A stretch of DNA of 64,000 nt, from NCBI RefSeq assembly GCF_000196675.2, contig NC_015312.1:1426001-1490000 (forward strand), in the 5' to 3' direction. The position numbers and the translations under genes were made by a program. The notes under the pieces are model-generated. The model searched no databases. It was not told where the DNA came from and was given only the letters and a program-made list of their open reading frames with translations. Positions 25,541 through 33,140 of this stretch are shown piece after piece. The first letter of the stretch is position 1. Each line of letters starts with the position of its first letter. This stretch comes from Pseudonocardia benzenivorans CB1190 (GTDB lineage Bacteria > Actinomycetota > Actinomycetes > Mycobacteriales > Pseudonocardiaceae).

Positions 25541-26830
25541 ATGACCGATCTCGATGACCTGCCCTCGCTCGCTGCGGAGGGGCCGGCGCCGATTGCCGGT
25601 GTCCGCGGGAGGCCGCCCGCGGAGCTTCGGGCGCTGGAGGACGCGATCGTCGAGCGTGTCCGCGAGTGCGCCGCGGCCGACGACTTCGCGGAGCGGGCGC
25701 GGGTGGCGGACCGGGACGGCGCGCTCGCCGTCGAGAACCTGCGGCTGATGCAGGAGATCGGTGTGACGGGCATGCCGATCGACCCTGCCCTGGGGTCCTC
25801 CGGTGCTTCGCTCTCCGCGGCCGTGCGTGTCATGGAGGAGCTGGCCTACCGGGACGCCTCGACGGCGCTGGCGATCAACATGCATTGGGGTGGTGCCCGC
25901 GGGCTGGCCCAGATGCCGTCCTTTCCCCGCAGGGACGAGGCGTGCGCGGCGATCGCGCGGCACGAGGCGACGATCTGCGGCGGCTTCTCGATATCCTCCG
26001 AGGGGCTGGACTCCCGCAAGTCCGGGGTGGTCTGCCGCGACGAGGGCGACGTCTACGTGTTCAACGGGCGCAGCGGATACGCGTCGATGAGCGAGGCGGC
26101 CGGCTACGCCATGCTCGGCGCGATCCTCGAGGGCAGCGATCCGGACGATCCGACGTATGTCCTGACCGTGGGTCGGATGGGCGAACCAGGGCTGATCAAC
26201 CACCACAACTGGAACGCGATGGGCATGCGCGCCACGGGCAGCAGTGATCTCGAGTGCCGGGACCTCGCCGTGGTGAAGGACGACTGCCTCGTCGGCCAGA
26301 TGAAGACGTTCCAGTTCCGGCGCCCGATCGACACCGCGTACAACACGTTCGGCATCGGGGCCATCTGGGTCGGCCTGTCGCGGGCGGCCTTCGACTTCAC
26401 GGTCGACCACGCGAAGCGGCGCTACGGATACATGGCCAGCAGCTCGCTGGAGTCGGTGAAGGCGTCCTACCGGGCCGACGAGCCGTGGGCGCAGGCCGCC
26501 ATCGGGAGCATGGACCACTGGCTCGGCACCGGCCGGGCGCTGCTGCGCGACATGGTGGATCGGCTCGACGATTACGAGGACGACGAGCTGATGGGCCGCG
26601 ACCACGTGCGGACCCTGTACCACCTGCGCCGGATGTCCGAGGAGGTCGCCCTCGGCGCGATGAAGACCTGTGGGGCGCACGGGTACGTGAAGTCCCGGAC
26701 GCTGGAGCGCATCTTCCGCGACCTGATCGGGGGCGTCGTGATGGCGTGGAAGACCGACGACCTCCAGCACAAGCTCGGCGTCGGCGCGCTGGGGCGGCCG
26801 ATCATGATCAGCGGCCCGGGCGGGACCTAG
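25541..26830 (+). CDS. Acyl-CoA dehydrogenase family protein
   Basis: A 429-residue flavoprotein of the acyl-CoA dehydrogenase superfamily. It has an N-terminal helical domain, the middle beta-domain with GGFSISSEGLDS and MGMRATGSSDLECRDL, and a C-terminal helical bundle with SEEVALGAMKTCGAHGY. The expected glutamate base cannot be placed with confidence, so dehydrogenation of an acyl-CoA and reduced-flavin-dependent oxygenation both remain possible. The TAG stop lies in the CTAG target of the adjacent IS982-family element, so the insertion did not shorten the protein. Expected role: beta-oxidation step after CoA activation (inference). Confidence 0.85.
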   Translation: MTDLDDLPSLAAEGPAPIAGVRGRPPAELRALEDAIVERVRECAAADDFAERARVADRDGALAVENLRLMQEIGVTGMPIDPALGSSGASLSAAVRVMEELAYRDASTALAINMHWGGARGLAQMPSFPRRDEACAAIARHEATICGGFSISSEGLDSRKSGVVCRDEGDVYVFNGRSGYASMSEAAGYAMLGAILEGSDPDDPTYVLTVGRMGEPGLINHHNWNAMGMRATGSSDLECRDLAVVKDDCLVGQMKTFQFRRPIDTAYNTFGIGAIWVGLSRAAFDFTVDHAKRRYGYMASSSLESVKASYRADEPWAQAAIGSMDHWLGTGRALLRDMVDRLDDYEDDELMGRDHVRTLYHLRRMSEEVALGAMKTCGAHGYVKSRTLERIFRDLIGGVVMAWKTDDLQHKLGVGALGRPIMISGPGGT

Positions 26831-27807
26831 ACGAGTAAGTCCGAACCCGGTCAGTGGTCGTAGGCGATCAAGGATCGGGTGATGGGCTGTCCGGTGGCGC
26901 GGTTGTGCCAGATCGCGGCGGTCAGGGCGAGCAGGCGCTGCCCGATCCGGGCGCTGACGCCGTCGATGCTGCGTCCGCCGTGCAGCTCGAGATCGAGTTG
27001 GCCCTTGAGGGTGTCGTTGACCGACTCGATGAGCTGGCGGATCGGTTTGAGCAGGTGTTCGCCCGGGCGTGGGGTGCGGTTGCGGTAGGAGGGCCGCAGC
27101 AGCACCACGCCACGCTCGGCCAGGTAGGTGTCGAGTTCGCGGGAGACGTAGCCCTTGTCGGCGATGATGGTCAGGCCGGGCCGGTCGGTGGTGGAGGGTG
27201 GGGTCGTGGTCGAGCACGGCCATCAGGACCTGGCGTTCGTCGAGCTTCGGGTCGGCCAATGCCCAGGTGATTGGCAGTCCGGCCGGGGTGCAGACTAGGT
27301 GCAGGCGCAGCCCCCAGAACCACCGCGAGTGCGACGGGCAGTAGCTGTAGCCGGCCCACCCGGCCAGGTTCGAGCGTTTCGCGGTGGGCCGGGAACGGGC
27401 GCACTCGACCGGGGTGGAGTCCACGACCCAGACGGGGTCGGCCCACAGGTCGGTGTCGCCGGCCAGCTCGCGGATGACCCGCTTGATCAGTGACACCGCC
27501 GAGCGCAGCCGCTTGTTGTAGCCGGACTGGCCCGGCAGGTACGCGAACGCGGCTGGTAGCGCCCGGGGCACGAACCGTAGCCAACGGGCCTCGGAGCGGA
27601 CTCCCAGCAGCACCTGCGCCACGGCCAGGGTGAGCAGCTCGGCGTCGGAGAGCTTCGGTGGCCTGCCCGGGCGGGTGCGTTTGCCCAGCCAGTCGTCGAT
27701 CTTGACGTAGAGTGCGGTCAGGAGGGTGTTGAGGTCGGTCGTCACAAACTGATCTTCAACACCCTCCTGCCACGTCCCGGGCCGGCACGCCGTTAGGACT
27801 TACTCGT
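26831..27807 (-). mobile_element. IS982-family insertion sequence, inserted at a stop codon
   Basis: The element is 977 bp with terminal inverted repeats ACGAGTAAGTCC (26831-26842) and GGACTTACTCGT (27796-27807). CTAG occurs on both sides (26827-26830 and 27808-27811), consistent with a 4-bp duplication, or TA if the ends are drawn one base wider. The left CTAG contains the TAG stop of the acyl-CoA dehydrogenase gene, which is preserved. The element separates that gene from the DUF35/thiolase pair, which has its own promoter. Confidence 0.85.
26851..27745 (-). pseudogene. IS982-family transposase, frameshifted
   Basis: The N-terminal part (GTG start at 27745) has GRPPKLSDAELLTLAVAQ, SGYNKRLRSA and the first DDE aspartate in VVDSTPVECARSRP. 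The C-terminal part, in another frame, has IIADKGY with the second aspartate and RQLIESVNDTLKGQLDLE with the glutamate. One extra C in an ACCCTCC run near 27196 separates them. The family does not normally use programmed frameshifting, so this copy is probably inactive, or the base is a sequencing error. A 12-bp inverted repeat GGAGGGTGTTGA/TCAACACCCTCC (27721-27767) brackets the start codon and may limit translation. Confidence 0.8.
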
Positions 27808-27827
27808 CTAGTTCCTGGGCGGATGGT

Positions 27828-27869
27828 ATGGATCCAATATTGACCAATATGTATACATTAATCTAGGGT
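27828..27869 (+). promoter_or_regulatory. Promoter with VanR-like operator; leaderless DUF35 mRNA
   Basis: ATGGATCCAAT (GGATCC 27830-27835), 4 bp, TTGACC (27840-27845), 18 bp, TAGGGT (27864-27869), then 6 bp to the ATG at 27876 with no ribosome site. A second inverted repeat ATATTG/CAATAT (27837-27850) overlaps the -35 box. The layout matches the other GGATCC promoters and implies a leaderless transcript. Confidence 0.65.
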
Positions 27870-27875
27870 GGGGGC

Positions 27876-28292
27876 ATGGAACCAGGGGCCGGCGTGGCCA
27901 GACCGACACCGCGTGCGAGTGCGACCACCCGCCCGTTCTGGGACGGCTGTCGCCGGGGGGTGCTGCTCGTCCAGCGCTGCCGCGCGTGCGCGGCGCACAC
28001 GTTCACCCCGCAGGACTTCTGCCGGACCTGCCTCAGCTGCGACCTCGACTGGGTCGAGTCGGGAGGTGAGGGGGTCATCGTCACCTACACCACCATCTGG
28101 CGGCCGCAGACCCCGGCGTTCGAGGTGCCCTATGTGGTGGCGGTCGTCGCACTGACGGAGGGCTACGAGATGCTGACGAACATCGTCGACAGCGAGCCGG
28201 CGGAGATCCAGGTCGGCGCCAAGGTGCACGTCGCGTTCCGCGACGTCGCGCCGGACGTCACGCTGCCGTGCTTCACGGTGGTGGCCTCGTGA
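27876..28292 (+). CDS. DUF35 / OB-fold zinc-ribbon protein
   Basis: A 138-residue protein with a rubredoxin-like zinc ribbon, C-x2-C-(x11)-C-x2-C (RCRACAAHTFTPQDFCRTC), followed by an OB-fold (VEVPYVVAVVALTEGYEMLTNIV-like strands). DUF35 proteins act as obligatory partners of thiolase-like enzymes, binding acyl-CoA and stabilising the complex. Its stop overlaps the GTG of the thiolase-like gene (GTGA), as expected for a complex. Transcription is probably leaderless from a GGATCC-type promoter. Confidence 0.88.
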   Translation: MEPGAGVARPTPRASATTRPFWDGCRRGVLLVQRCRACAAHTFTPQDFCRTCLSCDLDWVESGGEGVIVTYTTIWRPQTPAFEVPYVVAVVALTEGYEMLTNIVDSEPAEIQVGAKVHVAFRDVAPDVTLPCFTVVAS

Positions 28293-29419
28293 TCTCCCCG
28301 GGCACGGCGACGATCGTCGGCGCGTACAACACCAAGCAGGCGCGGGTGCTCCCGGGCGAGACTTCCTACAGCATCACGCTCAAGGCCGTCCAGGGCGCGC
28401 TGGCCGACGCCGGGCTCGGGTTGAGCGACGTCGACGGGCTCAACGTGCTGCCCGGGCTGCAATACCGCAACGGGTCCGACGCCTTCGGCTACGCGTTAGG
28501 CATCCCGACGTTCTGGGTCGGCACCGCCGCCCCCGGACCGGCGTCGGTGGCCGAGGCCGCGCTCGCGATCGAGGCGGGGATGTGCACCACGGTCGTGATC
28601 GCCAGCGGCCAGGCGCAGGTGCACACCGACAAGGACTCGGTCGCGCCGTGGACCCGGCCGGAGAACGAGTTCGTCGAGTGCTGGGGCCTGATGACGCCGG
28701 CCGAGTTCGCGCTGGCGGCCCGCGAGTACATGCACCGGTTCTCGGTGACGCAGGAACAGATCTCCTACGTGGCGAGCGTGATCCGCAACAACGGTTCGCG
28801 GAACCCGGAGGCCGTCTACTACGGTCGCGGTCCGTTCACGACCGAGGACATCCTCGCCTCCCGCATGATCGCCGACCCGTACCACCTGCTCGACTGCTGC
28901 ACCACGGGCGAGGGCGGTTCGGCTCTCGTGCTCACGAGCGCCGAGCGCGCCCGGGACCTGCCGAACCGGGGGGTCCGCGTGCTGGGCGGCGGCTGGGACA
29001 GCTGGGGCCCCTCCTACACCCACCCGCCGACGTACGACCAGACGGCGATGTGGGGCCGTAAGGCCGCCGACGCGGCGTTCGCACGGGCGGGGCTGGAGCG
29101 CGAGGACATCGACGTCTACGAGTTCTACGACAACTTCTCGTGGGAGATCATCCGTTACTTCGAGGCGCTCCGGTACTGCGACGTCGGCGAGGGGGCGGAC
29201 CTCGTCGCGAACGGTGCGATCGAGGTGGGCGGGCGGTACCCGGTGGTGACCGACGGGGGCACGATGTCGCACTCGCACACCGGTGAGTCGCAACGCATCC
29301 AACGGGTGGTGCAGGCGGTGCGCCAGCTGCGCGGGACCAGCGCGGCCAACCAGGTCGAGGGCGCCGAGACCGCGGTCGTGGCGCAGATCGGCGACGTCGT
29401 CGTGCTGGGCGCGGCGTAG
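28289..29419 (+). CDS. Thiolase-like protein (SCP-x/Ltp2-like), possible retro-aldolase
   Basis: A 376-residue thiolase-fold protein (GETSYSITLKAVQGALADAGL, VYEFYDNFSWEIIRYFEALRYCDVGEG, GGTMSHSHTGESQ). The usual N-terminal nucleophile motif CxSG is missing: the matching stretch reads GTAAPGPASVAEAALAIEAG. Loss of that cysteine together with a DUF35 partner is the pattern of Ltp2-type enzymes, which cleave beta-hydroxyacyl-CoA by retro-aldol reaction in steroid side-chain breakdown. I infer the same kind of C-C cleavage here; an inactive lipid-carrier role is the alternative. The start is the GTG at 28289 with a 4-base overlap. A terminator hairpin follows. Confidence 0.8.
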   Translation: MISPGTATIVGAYNTKQARVLPGETSYSITLKAVQGALADAGLGLSDVDGLNVLPGLQYRNGSDAFGYALGIPTFWVGTAAPGPASVAEAALAIEAGMCTTVVIASGQAQVHTDKDSVAPWTRPENEFVECWGLMTPAEFALAAREYMHRFSVTQEQISYVASVIRNNGSRNPEAVYYGRGPFTTEDILASRMIADPYHLLDCCTTGEGGSALVLTSAERARDLPNRGVRVLGGGWDSWGPSYTHPPTYDQTAMWGRKAADAAFARAGLEREDIDVYEFYDNFSWEIIRYFEALRYCDVGEGADLVANGAIEVGGRYPVVTDGGTMSHSHTGESQRIQRVVQAVRQLRGTSAANQVEGAETAVVAQIGDVVVLGAA

Positions 29420-29439
29420 CGTCCGGGCACGACCACGAC

Positions 29440-29472
29440 GGCCCCCTGGTCCTCGGTGCGGACCAGGGGGCC
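29440..29472 (+). terminator. Terminator hairpin after the thiolase-like gene
   Basis: Perfect 13-bp arms GGCCCCCTGGTCC (29440-29452) and GGACCAGGGGGCC (29460-29472) with a 7-base loop, between convergent genes. No T-tract follows. Confidence 0.75.
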
Positions 29473-29546
29473 GCGTCGTGCGGGGGGTGCGGCCGGGCGG
29501 CGCTCGGGCACGCCGGCGGCCGGAGCGCAGGCCGGCCGCCGGTGGC

Positions 29547-31142
29547 TCACGCCTCCTGGCGGATCAGGTCGGCGGCGCGCCAGGCCAACGCCATCGTCGG
29601 GGCCGCCGTGTTCCCGGCGGGCTGGGCGGCGAACACGGAGGCATCGACGATCCGCAGGCCCTCGACGCCGCGCAGCCGCAGGCGGTCGTCCACGACGTCG
29701 TCCGGGTCCGGGCCCATGGCCGCGGAACCGATCGCGTGGTAGATGCCGAGCGGGCTGTCCTGCGCCAGCCGGACGACCTGCTCGGCGGTCGAGACCGCCG
29801 GCCCCGGCTGGTCCTCACCCTCGATCAGTTCGGCGAGCGGGTCCTGCGCGACCATCTCCCGTCCCCAGTCCAGGATCCGTGCCGTCGCCGCTCGGTCCTC
29901 GTCGGTCTCGACGTATCGCGGTCGGATGACGGGCCGGTCCTCCGGGAGCGGACCGCCGAGGTGGATCGAGCTCCGTGTGGTGGGCCGGATCGGGTACCCG
30001 ACGAACGTCGCTCCGGCGTAGCTCGCCAGCTTCATCCTGTCCGCGGCGGTGTCGAGCGCCATCGGCATCCAGATCCCCTGGACGTCCGGGCGGTCCAGGT
30101 CCGGCGCGGTCCTGAACGCGCAGACCAGGTCGTACCCGGCCGTGGCGATGGGCCCGCCCCGGGTGAGGAGGTACCGGGCGCCCTGCAGGGCCTGCTTCGG
30201 CACGCTGTTGAGCTCGTGGGTCCGGCCGATCCGGCCCTTCAGCCGCACCTGCAGCTTCACGCCGCGCTGCTCGATCACCCGCTCGCCCACGTTCGGGCTC
30301 TCCACGCGCAGCGCGACGCCCGCGGCCGCCAGCGTCTCGGCGCGACCGATGCCCGAGCGCTCCAGGAGCAAGGGGGTCTCGATCGTCCCCGCGGACACGA
30401 TGACCTCGCGCCGCACGATGTGGTCGCGGTAGCCGGACCGGCCCCGGGCACGGACGCCGACGACGCGGCGTCCGTCGAAGAGCAGGTATCCCACGCGCGT
30501 ACCGGTGAGCACGGTGAGGTTCGGCCGCTTCGCGGCGGGCCGGAGGAACGCGGTCGCCGCGCTGACCCGGATCCCGTTCTTGATCGTGGACGGGGTGAAC
30601 CCGATCCGTTCGCTGTCGTCCTCGTTGAAATCCCGGGTGTACCGGAGTCCCATTTTCTCCGCGGCACCGACGATGGCGTCACAGACGAGCTCACTCCGAT
30701 CGCCGATCGTCACGCCCACCGGGCCACCGACGCCGCGGACATCGGATGCGCCGAGTCCGTGGTCTTCCATCGCCGTGAAAACGGGCAGCATTTCGTCCCA
30801 TCCCCAGCCGGTGTTTCCGCGCCGGGTGATGGCGTCGTAGTCCGGCTGCGCACCGCGGATGTACATCATTCCGTTCACGGCGGTGGAACCGCCGCGCACC
30901 TTTCCGCGGGTCCAGGACTCGCCGTTCTGACCAGGGCCGACGGGCTGCGTCGGGTAGTGGTAGCAGTAACGGCTGCTCTGCAGCGTGAAATAGAATCCCT
31001 TCGGAACGTGCAGCATCGGGTTGCGGCCATGGCCGCCGTACTCCACCAGGAGGACCTCGACCGAGGGGTCTTCGGTCAACCGATCGGCGAGAACACAGCC
31101 GGCCGCTCCCGCGCCCACGATGATGTAGTCGTAAAATGCCAC
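29547..31142 (-). CDS. GMC family oxidoreductase
   Basis: A 531-residue FAD enzyme of the glucose-methanol-choline family: dinucleotide motif GAGAAG (10-15), the GMC signature GGSTAVNGMMYIRG, and a C-terminal pair consisting of His in IYHAIGSAAMG and Asn in QPAGNTAAPT. This pair serves as the active-site acid/base in alcohol oxidation. The His motif differs slightly from the common HxxGT form. It probably oxidises an alcohol to the ketone used by the monooxygenases (inference). The ATG at 31142 is about 100 bp from a GGATCC-type promoter. Confidence 0.88.
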   Translation of the reverse strand: MAFYDYIIVGAGAAGCVLADRLTEDPSVEVLLVEYGGHGRNPMLHVPKGFYFTLQSSRYCYHYPTQPVGPGQNGESWTRGKVRGGSTAVNGMMYIRGAQPDYDAITRRGNTGWGWDEMLPVFTAMEDHGLGASDVRGVGGPVGVTIGDRSELVCDAIVGAAEKMGLRYTRDFNEDDSERIGFTPSTIKNGIRVSAATAFLRPAAKRPNLTVLTGTRVGYLLFDGRRVVGVRARGRSGYRDHIVRREVIVSAGTIETPLLLERSGIGRAETLAAAGVALRVESPNVGERVIEQRGVKLQVRLKGRIGRTHELNSVPKQALQGARYLLTRGGPIATAGYDLVCAFRTAPDLDRPDVQGIWMPMALDTAADRMKLASYAGATFVGYPIRPTTRSSIHLGGPLPEDRPVIRPRYVETDEDRAATARILDWGREMVAQDPLAELIEGEDQPGPAVSTAEQVVRLAQDSPLGIYHAIGSAAMGPDPDDVVDDRLRLRGVEGLRIVDASVFAAQPAGNTAAPTMALAWRAADLIRQEA

Positions 31143-31238
31143 GAGTTACAGCCTCCAACGATTCCTGTGGGCAATCCGTGGATCGCCCCGACCGCTCGAC
31201 GCGCCATTCGTGATCGTCGGGTCGGATGCCGGACGGCG

Positions 31239-31277
31239 ACGGTAGCGCATGGATTCAGCGACGGCAATATTGGATCC
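31239..31277 (-). promoter_or_regulatory. GMC oxidoreductase promoter with VanR-like operator
   Basis: On the minus strand ATGGATCCAAT (GGATCC 31277-31272), 4 bp, TTGCCG (31267-31262), 17 bp, TACCGT (31244-31239). Spacing and the TACCGT -10 box are identical to the SDR and ABC importer promoters. Confidence 0.7.
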
Positions 31278-31342
31278 ATCATGGCGGTGGCGCTCCGTAC
31301 GGCGGCCGACCGCGGCGGCGCGATGGAGCTGCCGGGCGACCC

Positions 31343-31388
31343 TTGACCTGCAGGCGGGGCGCGCCTAGTCTCCGACCTTAAACGTTTA
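31343..31388 (+). promoter_or_regulatory. Aldehyde dehydrogenase promoter with LacI-like operator
   Basis: TTGACC (31343-31348), 17 bp, TAGTCT (31366-31371), then TTAAACGTTTA (31378-31388). The arrangement copies the ribAB promoter at 4.5 kb, with the operator over the expected transcription start. The leader to the ATG at 31601 is about 220 bp and holds no other recognised gene or motif. Confidence 0.65.
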
Positions 31389-31600
31389 CCCAGGACGCGC
31401 GAGCCGGGTGCGGGAGCACCCGGCACATCTCGGGCGCGACCACCGCGCGGTTGCGGAGCCGACCCGCGGCGCGAGGCGACGGACCACGCGACGCGAGCTT
31501 TCCACGTCGGACACCGGTACCGGCGGATGTCGACCGATGCCGGTCCCGACCGGCGGGCACGACGTCCGGATGCGAAGAAGTGCAGGGGAGAGGGAGCTCG

Positions 31601-33061
31601 ATGAGGCGGTTCACGATGACGATCGACGGTCGTGGAGTCGAGTCGGCGCAGCACTTCGACGTGATCGACCCGGCGACCGAGCAGGTCTGCGGCCGCGCGC
31701 CCGAGTGCTCACCCGAGCAGCTGGACGCGGCGTTCGCGGCCGCCTCGACGGCGTTGCGTGGCTGGAGCGGCCTCGCGCCGGAGCGCCGCGGGAAGGCGCT
31801 CGCCGCCGCAGCCGACGCGCTCGAGCGTCAGACGGCCGAACTCGCCGCCGTCCTCACCGCGGAGCAGGGCAAGCCGCTCGCACAGGCACGCGCCGAGATC
31901 GGCTCGGCGGTCCGCTGGCTGCGCCACTTCGCCGGGTTCACGCCGAACCGCGAGGTCGTCCAGGACGACGACGTGGCGTTCGCGGAGGTGCTCCGCCGGC
32001 CGCTCGGTGTCGTCGCAGCCATCACCCCGTGGAACTTCCCCGTCAGCCTGGCCTTCTGGAAGATCGCCCCGGCGCTGGCCGCGGGCAACACGGTCGTCGT
32101 GAAGCCGTCGCCGTACACCCCGCTGACCACCCTGCGCATCGGCGAGCTGCTGCGCGGTGTCCTCCCCGACGGCGTGCTCGGCGTCGTCAGCGGCGGTGAC
32201 GCGCTCGGCGCCCGGCTGACCCGGCACCCGGCCCCGCGGAAGATCAGCTTCACCGGGTCGACCGCGACCGGCCGGAAGGTCCTGTCCGCCGCGGCGGACG
32301 ACCTCAAACGGGTGACCCTCGAGCTCGGCGGCAACGACCCCGCGATCGTCCTCGACGACGTCGACGTCGCCGAGATCGCACCGAAGCTGTTCCGCACGGC
32401 GTTCGCCAACAGCGGGCAGGTCTGCGTCGCCGTCAAGCGGATCTACGCGCCGCGACGGCTGTACGCGGACCTGGTCGACGCGCTGGCGCACGAGGCGGTC
32501 ACGGCGCGGACCGGTGACGGGCGGGACCCGGAGACCCTGCTCGGGCCGGTCAACAACCGTCCACAGCTGGACCGGGTGGCCGCGCTCGTGTCGGACGCGC
32601 TGAGCCGTGGCGCCGTCGCCGCGGCGGGTGGGTCCCGGCTGGCCCGCGACGGCTACTTCTTCGCGCCGACCGTGCTGGCGGGCGCGGAGGACGGCATGCC
32701 GGTCGTCGACGAGGAGCAGTTCGGCCCGGCGCTCCCCGTGGTCGCCTACGACGATGTCGACACCGTCGTGGAGCGGGCGAACGCGTCGCACTTCGGGCTC
32801 GCGGGCTCGGTGTGGGGCGAGGACGTCGAGCGGGCCGCGCGGATCGCCGGCCGGCTCGACTGCGGAACCTCGTGGGTCAACGCGCACATCGCGCTGGCAC
32901 CCCACATCCCGTTCGCCGGCGCGAAGTGGAGTGGCGTCGGGACCGAGAACGGGCGGTGGGGCTACGAGGAGTTCACGCAGCTCAAGGTCGAGTACGTCGC
33001 CGGCGGGTCCCCGGCGCGCCGGCGCAGGAGCGAACCGACGACGGCCGCGGGCCGGCACTGA
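31601..33061 (+). CDS. Aldehyde dehydrogenase family protein
   Basis: A 486-residue NAD(P)-dependent aldehyde dehydrogenase with ITPWNFPVS, FTGSTATGRK, the glutamate motif LELGGNDPAI and the catalytic cysteine in NSGQVCVAVKR. GGGAG precedes the ATG at 31601; an upstream in-frame ATG lacks one. It oxidises an aldehyde or semialdehyde to the acid, which the CoA-transferase could then activate. Promoter and operator match ribAB, so it is probably under the LacI-type regulator at 11.2 kb. Confidence 0.92.
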   Translation: MRRFTMTIDGRGVESAQHFDVIDPATEQVCGRAPECSPEQLDAAFAAASTALRGWSGLAPERRGKALAAAADALERQTAELAAVLTAEQGKPLAQARAEIGSAVRWLRHFAGFTPNREVVQDDDVAFAEVLRRPLGVVAAITPWNFPVSLAFWKIAPALAAGNTVVVKPSPYTPLTTLRIGELLRGVLPDGVLGVVSGGDALGARLTRHPAPRKISFTGSTATGRKVLSAAADDLKRVTLELGGNDPAIVLDDVDVAEIAPKLFRTAFANSGQVCVAVKRIYAPRRLYADLVDALAHEAVTARTGDGRDPETLLGPVNNRPQLDRVAALVSDALSRGAVAAAGGSRLARDGYFFAPTVLAGAEDGMPVVDEEQFGPALPVVAYDDVDTVVERANASHFGLAGSVWGEDVERAARIAGRLDCGTSWVNAHIALAPHIPFAGAKWSGVGTENGRWGYEEFTQLKVEYVAGGSPARRRRSEPTTAAGRH

Positions 33062-33071
33062 CCGGAACCGC

Positions 33072-33094
33072 ATGGATCCGATCCGGCGTTGACA
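33072..33094 (+). promoter_or_regulatory. VanR-like site and -35 box before the amidohydrolase
   Basis: ATGGATCC (33072-33079) overlaps a second GATCC and is followed by TTGACA (33089-33094). Measured from the second GATCC, the 4-bp spacing of the other regulon promoters is kept, but no convincing -10 follows at 17-18 bp. Confidence 0.4.
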
Positions 33095-33140
33095 AATTCC
33101 CATCAATGAACCCTCGGGTTGACTGACGAAAGGTCGTCCG

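Noticed and set aside
26831..27807. Programmed ribosomal frameshift in the IS982-family transposase
   Set aside because: No slippery heptamer of the A/T-rich type and this family normally uses a single frame; a simple base insertion in a C run fits better.
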